Shown here: positions 21,392 through 33,331 of the stretch, one piece after another | Layout: every line of letters begins with the position of its first letter | Position numbering within the stretch: position 1 is the first letter of the stretch | DNA from: Calonectria ilicicola | Lineage: Eukaryota; Ascomycota; Sordariomycetes; Hypocreales; Nectriaceae | NCBI GenBank assembly: GCA_020809705.1 | Contig: CP085835.1 | Coordinates: forward strand, 2,914,001-2,978,000 | Length of the DNA stretch: 64,000 nucleotides | Reading direction: 5' to 3' | Notes under the pieces: model-generated | What the model was told of the DNA's origin: nothing | Seen by the model: only the letters and a program-made list of their open reading frames with translations | The model's database searches: none | Position numbers and translations under genes: made by a program

Positions 21392-24300
21392 TTACAATAA
21401 ATTAGCTATTTCAGAGTCACCCCTTTCAATAGCAATCGATTTCAAGGTACATCCTTTGTCATCCTTCCAGGCACAGCTAGCTTTGCCAGTTTCTAGGAGT
21501 AATTTAACCAGGGCTATATTGCCATTGACAACAGCATACCACAGCGGGGTATGACCATCGTTATCCCTTGAATCAACTTCGGTTGGGCTTCGCTCGATTA
21601 AGAGTTTCATAACTTCAATATGGCCATTACACGCGGCCCATAAGAAACAATCTCTGTAACTTTGCCTCGTCTCTTCCTTCTCCAGCAGAAGCTTCAGCAT
21701 TTCGGCGTCTCCATTCCATGCTGCCCACCATAGTGCCGTTCGACCATCTTGGTCCGCCACGGTCAAATCAACTTGGTCAGTAGAAAGAAAGGTCTCTAGC
21801 ACCGAGCTATGTCCTAGCCTTGCTGCCCACCACATCGGGGTTCCGCCTCCCTTGTCTCTAGAATTTAATTCGATGCCATCTTTTGCAATTAGAAGCTCAA
21901 CTACACTGTTATGTCCTCTGTATGCGGCCCAAAACAAGGGAGTGCGGCCATCTTCATCCTTTGGGTTTGGGTCTATCCCCTCGATATTAAGAAGCAACTT
22001 CACGATGCATGCATGCCCTCGATAAGAGGCCCATGAAAGCGCGTCTTGATAGTCATGTGTCCCAACCTTAGACGTCAGCATCGTCTCAACAACGCTTATA
22101 TGCCCGTTTACTGATGCCATAGACAGAGGTGTACGCCCTTCATAATCTTGCAGGTCGTCCTTGGCTCCATAACTGGATAATAGCAGACGGACTACAGCCG
22201 TATGCCCATTACTCGCTGCCCACCAGAGAGGAGTTCGACCTTCCTTATCGGTTTGATTGAAATCAACGGTACATTTGGCTAGGCGGTGAAGAATATCGCC
22301 GTTCCCAACAGATGCTGCCCAAATCAAGGGGCTGAAATACTGTACTCCGACAGTTTGCGGAAGAAAGTATAGCTTCAGTTTATCGTCGTCGTTTTTTTGC
22401 GCTGGAGAATCTTGAAGTGTCTCACTGAACTTGACCTTATGATCATTCTTTATATCCCCCGTAGCCAGGAGCAAGTTGGTTATTGCTTCATGCTGATTTC
22501 TTATTGCCCACCACAGAGGACTGAATCCATCCTTGTCTGTCACGTCGGAGTCAGCACCGTCTGCATTTATGAGCAGCTTTACAACATCTTCGTGGCTTTG
22601 TTTTACAGCCCACCAGAACGGTGTTCGTTCATTTTTGTCACCCAAGCCTGGTTGAACACCAGGAGTAGCGAGTAGAAGCTTCACTATCTCAGCATTTCCG
22701 TTGATAGCTGCGCACGACAGTGGTGTTTGCCAAGCAATGTCTTTCGAGTCTGGCTCAATCGCATCTGTAGCAAGTAGGACTCTCACAATATCTGCATGGC
22801 CATTTTTCGCCGCCCACCACAGCGGAGTCCGGGCGTCCTCATCTTTGGAGTTTGGATTTACGCCATCTACAGAAAGCAAAAGCTTGACTATCCATTCACT
22901 TCCATTCATTGAGGCTTTCGATAATGCGGTCTGGCCGTCAAAATCACTTAGGTTTGGCTCAATATCAGAAGCACCAAGTAGCAATTTAACAACCTCCACA
23001 TGACCCTCTCGGACTGCTATCAGTAATGGAGTCTTTCCGTGTTTATCATATACCTGGGTATTCTCGTCTTGATTGAGAGCAGGAAGCAACGTGGCCGTTT
23101 CGTCTCCTTCTATAGACAGCGACGTCTTATACGGGCTCTTCGTCTTTGAATTTGGACTGACAGCATTCGTAGCAAGTAAAAGTTCAACGACTTTGTAGTT
23201 CCCTTTCATGGATGCCCACCACAACGGTGTTCGATCATGCATATCCCCAGCGTCCGGCTCGCTTTGGTCGTTATCAAGGAGTAGTTTGACTATTTCGTCA
23301 TAGCCATTCTCCGCTGCAATTGATAGTGGCGAGCGAAGTTGGAAATCTGGACGGTTGATATCAACGCTTTCGGTGCATAATAGTAGCTTAGTTGCTCCAA
23401 CGTTTCCATGCCGAGCAGCCCACCATAGCGGCGTCCGGCCATGAGTATCCCTACAGTTCAAATTGCAGTTTGTTGATCCGAAAATTTCGATCATCCCGAA
23501 CCGGCCTTTACTAACATCTGCTAAGAGTGATTTCTGTTGAGTTTTGTCGCTGACGGTGGAGAGAAGCATTTTAGTGATTTCTTCATTATTGTTGTGCATT
23601 GCCCACGCTAATAGTGCGTTTTTGCTGCGTTTGTCATCTCCCCAATTTGGATCGGCGCCTCCTGCAAGTAGGATTTTTATAGCTGCCTCGTTTCCAGTAT
23701 CCATCGCGTACTTTAGCGCTGTTGAGCCATTTTTCTTTCGGGCGCCCTTGATCGCCAGTAACAATTTGACAATGTTTTCGTAGCCCTTGAAAGCTGCCCA
23801 CCATAGTGACGTCTCAGTATCCGATGTGCTACCAGCTGAAATTAACAACTCGATGATCTTTTCATCCCCATTTATTACAGCCAATGATAAGGGAGTACGT
23901 CCATCTTCATCAAAGGAATTTGGATCCACCTTATTTGAGGAGAGTAATAGCTTGACCATTTCAATATCCCCACCCATAGCGGCATAAGAAAGTGGACATC
24001 GGCGTTCGGCATCCTGCACATCTGGTTTCGCGCCTGCATCAAGAAGTAATTTTGCTATTTCATTGTGCCCATGTCTGACTGCTATCAAAAGAGGCGTCTG
24101 ACGAGCGGTGTCCCGTCTTTCTAAATGAAAATTGCTTGCCGCGATTAGGAGACGAACCACATGTATATGACCGTTTTGGGCTGCCCAGGAAAAGGCCGTT
24201 CTACCAAACTTTGTGTCCCGACAACGGAAATTAATGGTCTCGCGTCCATGAATAAGCATGCTTACTATGTTGCCGTGTCCATTTTTTGCTGCTGATGCTA

Positions 24301-27300
24301 GTGGGGGGCATCTTTCATAGTCTGGCTTATTTGGATTGACATCGTTGATTGCAAGCAGCTTTTCTGCCAGCTTCTCATGCCCATGATTTGCTGCCCACCA
24401 TAGAGGAGTGCGTTGGAATTCTTTATCCGCATAATCCACATCTGTGCCATCCATACATTGAAGCAGATTCATGGCTGAGTCCTCGTGATCATTCCTAGCT
24501 GCCCACCAAAGAGGCGTCCTCTCACCAAAATCCTTTGAAAGAGCAGAATATCCCCCCTTTATCAATTCAGGGATGATGAACTCATGCAGCCCAAAGCATG
24601 CCGCGAGGTGTAGCGCTGTAACATCCCGTGACATAGCACCGAGATTTGAAAACCGCTCAAAATCTCCAGAAATCACTAGCTGGCTAGCTGCAAGCATATT
24701 CTCTCTGTTTTGAAGAAAGCGCAGTGCTAGATGCTTGACGTCAGTGGAAGCACCACGAGTATGATGTCCCCAGGTCTTTGCTGCGTAATCATAAAGTGGA
24801 TATAATTTTAGTCGTTTTCGCAATTGATCGATGTTTTGACAAAATCCACTTTGAAATACCTGTAGTGACAGATAGGCGATGCATGTAGTAGCAATTTGGT
24901 CTTCTCCTGTAAGAAACCATGTGTTCCGCGTCCGGTCAAAGTATTCCTGCGTAGTGTGATGAACTAATCGAATGCTCCTATTTTGCGCATCGATGGTTAC
25001 TAGCCCAGCACATACTGAGACTATATCTTCCACCTGAGGCAAGTTTTCTTCATCTAGTTCCAATTCGTCTACTTCCACGGCAAGAGCATGTTGGAGCTCA
25101 GTTGAGGTGAGTGGTCTCTTAGCGTAGGCAATCCACAATAATACCTGCATCGCAAGCTCTTCTTGATCCTGAACCTGTCCTTGAATTCGGCCCATCGCCT
25201 CGTTGTATGCTTGGTCATACGCCCGGTTTCCTGTTGCCAAGTTGGATAAGGCGGTTCGAACGCTTTTTGGTGATTTTTTCCCCACCAGTGTGTCAATATG
25301 AAGCTTTGCGAGCAAGAACCTGCCAAAGTTGTTAGAAAAACTTAAAATGGACTCAAGATTTCTTACATTCCGTCCACGGCTTTTATAATACCAGCCTTGA
25401 TATCCTCTTGCAGATTTGGGTTAGTCCTCACGAATCCGGGTAGTCGAGACATCTGATCGTTGAGATAACTTCGCACATCTGCATCAGGAGCCCGAATCTC
25501 TATTGATGCAGCATCTCCGAATCTACTTGTAATCTCTGGGATAAACCTGGAAGTGACCAATAAATTAATATTGCACTTTGACTGCAGGTTAAAAACCTCT
25601 GTCAAGAATTGAGCCTGGCAACCGTTTGATTGCTCGCACTCGTCAAGTGCGTCGATAATAATAGTCGATTTTGAATACATATTGGCCACCGAAACTAGAA
25701 GCCCGCGTATCTCTTCCACTGACGCTTTAGAGAATCTGCTTGAATGCTGAGAATAGAGTTCTTTGAGCTCAACTGGCAGTGGGACGAGTCCTTGGGCCAG
25801 CTGTTTTAGCAGGCTTGCAAGCAGACTTCCAACTGTCTGTTGTTGGTGGTGCTGGAAGCTGCAGTATATGTCTTTCATATAGTTATTTTCTTCCTTTTAG
25901 GAAAGGAAGATGCCGACAAGGTCACGGGACCTAAAGGCACGCCTCATGATAGACTTTCACATCGATTGGTACAATCGCCCTTGTGCCAACTCTGAAGCCT
26001 AAAGGCAACACAAGATGAAAACCTTGATAGATGGAACCCTCGTACAATAAAAGGAAGAATTTTACTCAAACAAACCTCTCTTAAATAACCCTCTCTCAAA
26101 CATACATCAAACAGACCCTCTTAAAAACATATGCATGTATAACCAAGATGTTTAAATGATGTATCATCTACGAGGGCGATAGCCCTCCAGAAACGGAATC
26201 CATGGCTCGATACATCCATCGAGAAATCCAAGCTAACAACATCAAGCTGGATATAAAGGATCGAAAACTAGAAAAACTCCAGAAAGAAGCAATAAAGGCA
26301 CAAAAGCAAGATAACATAGAGGATCAGATCAGAATCAAGCTAATCCTTTAGGAATACGAACTCCTTCTCAAGAAGGAGAATCTTTCGAATGAGGATAAGA
26401 CCTTTATCCAAAAGCAACAACGGATGATAAAACCAATACTAAGGTATTTTAATATACCTAAATATAAAAGACCTTCCTTTAAGGAGAACCAAGAGAGATT
26501 TTTGGAGGAAATAAAGAATGAGGGTTTTATGTGGATTGATATGTTGAATCGAACAGTCATAAATACAGCATAGTGGAAGGAAAAAGGCAGGAAAGGTAGA
26601 ATAGGAAATGCAAACAACGGTTCAATCAAACAACTAACAGGATACGAGCAGTGAAGCTGCAGTATATGTATGCGATTCCAATAGTGTTGCCATCCGGAAG
26701 ATTCTTAATCAAGTGATCAACAATGGCAGACACCAAAATTGTTTTTCCCGCTCCGGGGATGCCCGGGCAGAATAGTGTTTGATTTGCACCATTTTCCCAG
26801 CTAGAGTACTTCTCAAGTGCAAGAAACCACAGGCCAGTGCCGTTCTGCCTCCTATTGATGAAGTCATTCTGTTGGTTTGAGTAATTTAAAGGCGTTAGCC
26901 ACTCTAATATGGTAATTCGGTCGTCTTCGACTTGATGTTTCCTCAACATATCTACGTCGCTCTTAATATCTTTGTTCGAGTCACAAACACTGTTTACCAT
27001 CTTCCCAACTCCTGCAATGCCTGCTTGGCTTGAGATGGATGTTGTTGCAAGCATATGAATTAGCTCTTCAAGCTTACTAGCATTATTTTCCGAGCTTTTT
27101 TTTACCGCTACTATCATCATTCTATAACTGAGTTAGTCTTGGGCTTAAATTTAATGTTTATAAGTCTTGTATCGAGAGGTTCTACAAGAAACCTCGCTCA
27201 AGGTAAGGAGGATGAAAGTCTCACCGAGAATTATTTGCCAAAGCCAATTCTAATAGCGTCTTTTCACGCTCCATGGTGGCAATGATCTTATCCACCTCTT

Positions 27301-27628
27301 TCTGATCAAAAGGCCATTTCAAAGTTGCCAATGCTTTACCTACTCCTTTTTGTGGTTGTAATCGCTTTTTTACAACACTCATTGCGTTCCACAAACGCCC
27401 TAACGGCCCATCAGGTGCCTCTAGAGCGTTTATTGTCTCGACCCACTTGCCCCCTTCCTCATTCTCCATGGTTTCATCTCTTAGTTGCTGAAGAATTGCT
27501 TCGCAGCCTAAAACTTCATTTCGGAGCCGAATGCGTTCTTTGGTGGCTCCGGCTGCAGACCCGACATAATTTACAATCTCCGTGGATAATTGGATGATTC
27601 CAACTATGCTTAATGAATGGTCGCTCAT
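21392..27628 (-). pseudogene. large NACHT-ankyrin NLR interrupted by a 781-bp insert
   Basis: STAND/NLR immune-type receptor. Segments are 27628-27225, 27127-26653, [insert 26652-25872 plus a duplicated 17 bp], 25854-25367 and 25319-21392. Introns are 27128-27224 and 25320-25366. Skipping the insert and one copy of the duplication restores a continuous 1,764-codon frame. Residues 1-135 form a helical SesA/HeLo-like N-terminal domain (MSDHSLSIVGIIQLSTEIV). The NACHT P-loop is FCPGIPGAGKTIL (Lys near 263) and Walker B is STIIIDALDECEQ, followed by the FLLAKLHIDTL region. The C-terminus carries about 30 ankyrin repeats, many as RTPLWWAAxNGH. The insert breaks the NACHT domain right after IYCSF. 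Without removal by splicing the receptor would be truncated before Walker B, so it is a probable pseudogene or a null allele. Confidence 0.85.
25872..26652 (+). mobile_element. 781-bp insert inside the NACHT domain, flanked by 17-bp direct repeats
   Basis: GAAGCTGCAGTATATGT occurs at 25855-25871 and at 26653-26669, and the receptor reading frame continues perfectly from one copy into the other side. This is what an insertion with target-site duplication looks like. There are no terminal inverted repeats, no LTRs and no poly(A) tail. A 17-bp duplication would suit a LINE-type or other target-primed event better than an LTR element. On the plus strand a coding-like stretch starts at ATG 26202 (MARYIHREIQANNIKLDIK...), is Lys/Glu/Gln-rich and coiled-coil-like, has an internal TAG at about 26349-26351, and continues to TAG near 26573. 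A perfect GAGGGC/GCCCTC hairpin lies about 30 bp upstream. The element family is unknown. Confidence 0.65.
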
Positions 27629-28106
27629 GTTAAATACCCCTAAATAGGCCCAAAGATATTTAGTTTAGGTGTTGATAAGCCGAGATAATACTTATTTCAT
27701 GCAATATTTTCAAGACTATTCTGAAATGGGTTTTTGCTTCTTCCCAAAAGTTCCAGTTGTTACCTGTTTAAAATTGGTGAAGATTGGGCGGCTAAATCAG
27801 GCAGCAAGGCGGATTTAGCATCTTGTTAGCACAAGCCAATAGAAGAAGGAAATGCGATAAGGCAAAGCGATAAGCACACGATAAAATCAAATTCTTCTAT
27901 TTAATTGGGTAGATTTAGAAACTATTGGTGGGTCTGGAGCTGACCCAGACTCACGACTCCACGTTCATTGTGTTGGTTCTTGAAATTACTACCATGTCAA
28001 AACACAATTGATCCACGGCGATTCTCATACTATTTCATAGATAAAAGCTCTGAGTTTGTCCATTATAATGCCCTAGCGTTATGTGAATCTATGTATATTT
28101 TACGCA
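27629..28106. other. intergenic, NLR promoter side
   Basis: A+T-rich upstream region of the minus-strand NLR and 3' flank of the purple acid phosphatase. No other feature is seen. Confidence 0.45.
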
Positions 28107-30135
28107 TTATTTCTTCAGAAGAGTCAGTTCGTCTCCAACGACGCCACCCTCACCATGGATATATTTCCACGACAGCTTCTTAGCGCTGTGGACAGTCAAT
28201 GAGGCCAGGCCAAAGTTCTTGACATCAAGAACTTGGGTGATGTTCAGAACAGGATCGCCATCCAGCTCGCTGTGGCTTTGGATGTTGCCAGCAGCGCCGT
28301 TCACAATATGAGTCATGGACACACCCGGGTTTGTCACGTAGGTGTTGTTGTTGACCATGGAGGCCTCATCGATAGTGCCGTTTCGGCCCATGGGAGTCAT
28401 GCGCTCATACCAGTGGATGTGGCTTGTCAACAGTTAGCAATTTTTCGCTCATGGAAAGCAAGCTACGTACCCAGAAACGTATAGATCGGCCTCATATTTG
28501 AGCAAAAGTTCTTCAAAAGCATCTCGCATGTAAGCCTGGTAATCGGAAACCTGAGAGCTGTACATGGGGCGATGTCCCATAATAATGAGCCATGGGGTCT
28601 TCTTTCGGTCGACGGCAGCAAGGTCCTTTGTGAGCCAGTGGTACTGCTGATAGGTCGTGGTGTCACTGTAATTTCCTACGGTACCAAAGGGGCCACTGTC
28701 GCGAACGTAGGTCTCGTTAGCAAGTGGGTGGACCTCGTTTCCGGACAAATCCATTGCAAATGGTGCTTCAGGGCTGTTTGCATAGTCGGTTTCGGTGTTG
28801 ATTGAAACAAAGTGAGCCAGGCCGTAATCGAAAGAGTACCAAAAGTTTCCGACACCGCCGCTTTCCTCTCCAGCCATGTGGAAACGGTTTTCATAAGCAG
28901 TGAAGTTTCTAACACATTTTAGATCTAGTGTGTGAAAAAATATTTCTAGGGAGTTCTTACCGTTGAGAAGGAGGGCAGCTGTAGTAGTTGACATTAGATA
29001 CGGAAGCACTGGTGTTGGCTTTGTTTTCGTTGAGGTAGGCGGTCAAAATCTTGTTCGAGGCGCCAGCGCACGCAGCCTCGTGGTTACCGGGGAGAACCAT
29101 GTACGGGACTTTGGTGGTGACACTGTTAATCCACTGCTGCCAAATATCCCAGTTGGTTTCGTACAGGGAGCTCATATCTCCACCACGAGGGCTACCTTGG
29201 TTAGCGATCTCCCCAGACGGCAAAGGCTTTTCGTAATCTTCAGAAACATCTCCGCTAGGCAGCGTAGAGGATGTGCCATTGTAGCAGACCTCGTTGCTAG
29301 AATCACAAGGAATGACACCGAGATACCAATCATCGGCGTAGCTCAAGTCACCACCATGGTAAACAAAGGCAGCTCCATCGTCAACGAGCTTGTTCAACTG
29401 CTCGTAGGTTCCTGCGGCATTGGTGTAGCCCATGTCATTAAGGACGGCGACCGTGAATTCATCCTTGGCTCCGGCCTTGACGGCAGTCTTGAAATTAAGG
29501 ACGTCAGATGCAGTGGTTCCGTTGGCTGCAGCAATCTTATAGTAGTAAGTTTTTCCAGGCTTCAGGTTGGTGAGATGCACATCATGGAAAAACTGGCTGC
29601 ACTGGGTGACGTTAGTGACCGCTGAGCAAGGCGGCGTGCGATCATATCTAGAAGGCTTTGGTCAGCTGCAAAATTCGATAAAAATTCATGAATCGAGTCC
29701 TCCATCATAAAATCTTTTTTTATATCCCTCCATTCCATCTGATCTGAGAAAATCGACAACAAAATATACGTACGTTGTTGTGCGACCAGTTGCCTTGTTA
29801 GATAGCCGGGAGGCGCTAGTGCCCCACTGGATTGAAGGGGCTTCACCTAGTCCAAAGGGCGTCTGATAGTGAATATTGATGCCGTTCTGCGTGTAAGACA
29901 GGGAGATGACATTAATATTGTTTGTTGGCTTGCGAGACGCGGGCTTCACGGCCGGGGGTTCAACGAGACGGTCAAATCCCTTGCCGTTGCCATTGACGGT
30001 CGGGTCAACCCAATCACCAACCGGGACATCAGGCCCTGTATAGGGGTACAGCTCATCGACTACGGGCGCAGGGATGGCGGAGGATTTGGACGCCAAAAGG
30101 GCACCCAGCAGGGCAGATGCGGCGACGGACTTCAT
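28107..30135 (-). CDS. secreted purple acid phosphatase
   Basis: Dinuclear-metal phosphomonoesterase acting at acid pH outside the cell or in the vacuole. Exons are 30135-29774, 29647-28961, 28908-28471 and 28422-28107 (introns 126, 52, 48-62 nt range), in frame for 600 aa. A signal peptide (MKSVAASALLGALLASKSSA) is followed by a purple-acid-phosphatase N-terminal fibronectin-like domain (VISLSYTQNGINIHYQTP). The metallophosphoesterase motifs follow in order: NDMGY, GGDLSYADDW (metal-bridging Asp and Tyr), LPGNHEA, GHRPMYS and GHIHWYER. The GHxH motif is built only after splicing of the third intron, which supports that junction. The likely role is phosphate scavenging from organic esters. 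Confidence 0.93.
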
Positions 30136-31296
30136 CTTGGGCGCCTGTCTGCGATATCACGGGGGAGAATTGACCAGAGACCCAGCCTGCACCAGCGACA
30201 GCCCTGGCAATGAGTTGGAGGTGGGTAAGGGAATTTCAAGGTCAGCTTGGGGTTTTCAATTCGAGATGCATGGTGCGCGACCAGTTATATTAATGTTTCA
30301 CCTATGAGAGTCAACCTGCGGAAGTGTAAGACACCAATCGCCCAGCTGCAGACTCTCGGTCGCACATCCGTAATACGCGCATACCTTGGTCAGGGTAAAC
30401 AACAAGTATGCGTCCAATGGTGATGGAGCTGATTCCACGTGCAGTGAGCACTTGCAGCACTACCGAGGTGCCCGGGTACAGTTGGGGGAGCCACTGCGCC
30501 TTTATTATGGTGGGTTCAAGGCCTGAACCTTGACTGCCGTTAGATTGAGCACCGGATATTCGGCATGTGTGCAAAGGATGGAGGGAGGGATAAGCAAATC
30601 ACAGACAAAAGACAACCAAAGTTATTCAAAACTGTACAAAACTCAAGCACATCCTTAACTTGACGGAAGGATCCCGGAGCCTCCCCGCACTCATTTACAG
30701 AATGCTGGTGTGCTGACGTAGGCTTAGTGCATGCATCCAGCCAAGTGTTGTGCTTGGCGTCGCTATAGAGCCGTCAGCGACATGAACTATACAACCTCAG
30801 AGGAGAGAAACAAAAGACCCAATACATGAGTAATCGAACCGATAAGTTTTAAATATAAACCATCAGCTCTACATGACTTCTCCATGCATTATTTCCCGAC
30901 ACATATTCCTCAACATCCATTGCCCTCGCGCATCCGGCATCGGCTTGGCACGGAGGTCTCATCCCCATACGGTGGAGATCCCGTTCGCCTCGGTCACTGA
31001 ATGTGGCGTAGTGTTCGGTTGCAGCCAACAAACTTGCTGTCAATTGTCAGCACGCAATTGGAGGTGCACTTGGATTATGCATTTTCCATTCAACTCCAGT
31101 CGACCTATCGCCTAGCCACGCGACTTGGCAACCTCCCCACTCCATCGCTCAAACGCACAATTGTGATTTGAAGAATAAAAATACAAATACATTAACTAAG
31201 TACATTCGCTTACTATTTATTGTACAGGATCCATCCTGCAAGGGACCAAATTCCCAACCCTTATCTCTCAACGCCGGCATTTATCATTAACCCAAC
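30136..31296. other. intergenic, no gene seen
   Basis: Promoter of the phosphatase (left) and 3' flank of the amino acid permease (right). The frames present (for example 30311-30574) look like chance. Confidence 0.45.
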
Positions 31297-33331
31297 TCAG
31301 CAGAGATAGCGATAGACCCTTTTCCATGTTGGCCAGCTCCGCTTCTCCTCCTGGTCCTGCTCCATATATATATGCGCCCGGAAATAACGACGGCCCGTGA
31401 TGATATCCATGTTTTCGATCCGGACAGGTTCCGTTCTAAACCATAGCTTGTGGGCAAAGTAAAAGCAGAGAATAAAAGGCAGGGCCATGATGCGAAGAAA
31501 AAAGGCCTGCACCCTGCCGGACACTGTCTCTGGGACTGACACAGGCGAGACGGAGAGCCAGATCTGCGCGACAAGGATCATGCTGAAGCAAGCCAGCCCA
31601 AAATAAGATCCAGCAACGCCGACAGACGAGCGAAAGGGCAGATGCTCCAGAGGGTGGTTGAAATATGCCCAGGCTTTTCTGAAGCGGATATGGCATAGGC
31701 AAATACTGCCCCATGTGAAAAGCATGCTCAACGAGCTGATGGAGAGCAGCCAATTAAAAATGGTAGCATTCGCATCCAGATCGGCTAAAAATGCCAAGAA
31801 TCCAATGCAGAAGGCGAGTAAAATCGCCATTAGAGGTCGGCCTTGCTTGTCGACGTAGGAGAATATTCGAGGCGCGTGGGCTTGCTCGGCGAGTGCAAGC
31901 AGGGTTCGAGATGCGCCGTAAACGGAGGAGTTGCCCACGCTGAGAACCGCAATAAGAATGACGGCATTCATAACGCTAGGCAGGACGGAAATGCCAGCAG
32001 TTTCGATGGCAATGACGAATGGGCTCACCAGTGCGTCAGCACTGTACCTTGAGCCTAAAAGACGGGGTTCGTTGTAGGGGACCAAAAGTCCAACTAGAAG
32101 TAGCGAGACACAGTAGAATAGTGTCACGCGCCAAAACACCTGCTTCATTGCCGTGGGCAGTGATTTCCTAGGGTTGGCAGTCTCGGCTGCTGCTAAGCCA
32201 ATAAGTTCAGTACCGGCAAATGCAGCGCATGATGTGACTAGGACATGGCAAAAGCCCTTGAAGCCATTGTGAAATGCGCCAGGGTCGTGCCAGTACTGCC
32301 ACCCGATATATCCGCCATCCGGGTGGCCAGCAAGATTAATGATGAATCCAAGCAAGCTGTTGCGCGTTAGCCTTTGATGCGTATGAACGGAAAAGTCGCA
32401 AGGTCCAACTTACATGAAGCCAACAACGGCGGTGACTTTGATGATGGAGAAGACAAACTCGGCCTCACCGTAGGCCTTGACACCGAAAAGATTGACAATT
32501 ATGATTAGAATAAGGAAGCAAGCGACAAATATGGACTTGCTGATCTGGTCGTTCCAGTAGGATATTGTATAAGCGGCAGAAATAATTTCCATCGGTAACA
32601 CAAAAAGCCATTGTAGACAATAGCTGATAGGTTGCAAGGTTAGTTGCCGCAACATTGGTATGCAGGGATGGTAACTAGTAAACTCACTTCCATCCCATGG
32701 CAAATCCCCATGAGGGATCTAAGAATCTAGTTGAGAAGAGAGAAAATGAGCCGGCGACGGGAAATAACACGCATAGTTCGCCAAGCGATTGCATAGTACA
32801 GTACTGTGAGATGCCAATGGTCAAGAATGCGAGAAACAGCGTGCCGGGACCGCCTATGTGGAGCGAGCCGCCAGACGCAACAAAGAGACCAGTTCCTATG
32901 GCAGCTAGTTAGCAGCTTGTGATTGTATGATTCTCTTCGACATGGTGCGTGCAGCGTTAAAGCTAGTTACTCATGCAACCCATATCGACAACAGGGAATA
33001 AGGCTCACTCACCAATGGCACCACCAAAAGCAATCATCTGCAAGTGACGGCCCTTGAGCTCTCTCACGAGAGCCGTGTTGGCCGTCTTCACATTCGCAGC
33101 ATTCAAGTCATAGTAGTGCTCGCCGTGGGGCGGCGGTGGCATGAAGGGAGGAGGGGTCTGATGGTAGCCGCTACTGGGGGGAGGAGTATGTAGGGGACGT
33201 CGCTCGGCACGCCGGAACCCATCGACGACCCAGTCCACGGGGCGAGTCGACGACGGCCGGTCCGACGCGTCCCAGTTGCGAGCAGCAGCATTTTCCTTGT
33301 CGCCAAGGCTGTCTGCGTCCATGTAGTTCAT
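31297..33331 (-). CDS. amino acid permease (YAT/APC family)
   Basis: Plasma-membrane amino acid/proton symporter. Exons are 33331-33013, 32895-32688, 32623-32414 and 32356-31297, in frame for 598 aa, the normal size for a fungal 12-TM permease. The N-terminal 80-90 residues are cytosolic and Pro-rich. TM1 carries the family hallmark (LKGRHLQMIAFGGAIG, then GTGLFVASGGSL across the first intron). Further hydrophobic spans include FVACFLILIIIVNLFGVKAYG, TELIGLAAAETANPRKSLPTA and several C-terminal helices. I chose ATG 33331 (MNYMDADSL) because the 43 extra residues from ATG 33460 look unlike the family. Substrate specificity cannot be read from sequence. Confidence 0.9.

Noticed and set aside
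28963..29625. 220-aa open frame on the plus strand
   Set aside because: It is the antisense shadow of the purple acid phosphatase, whose motifs and splice sites are convincing on the other strand.
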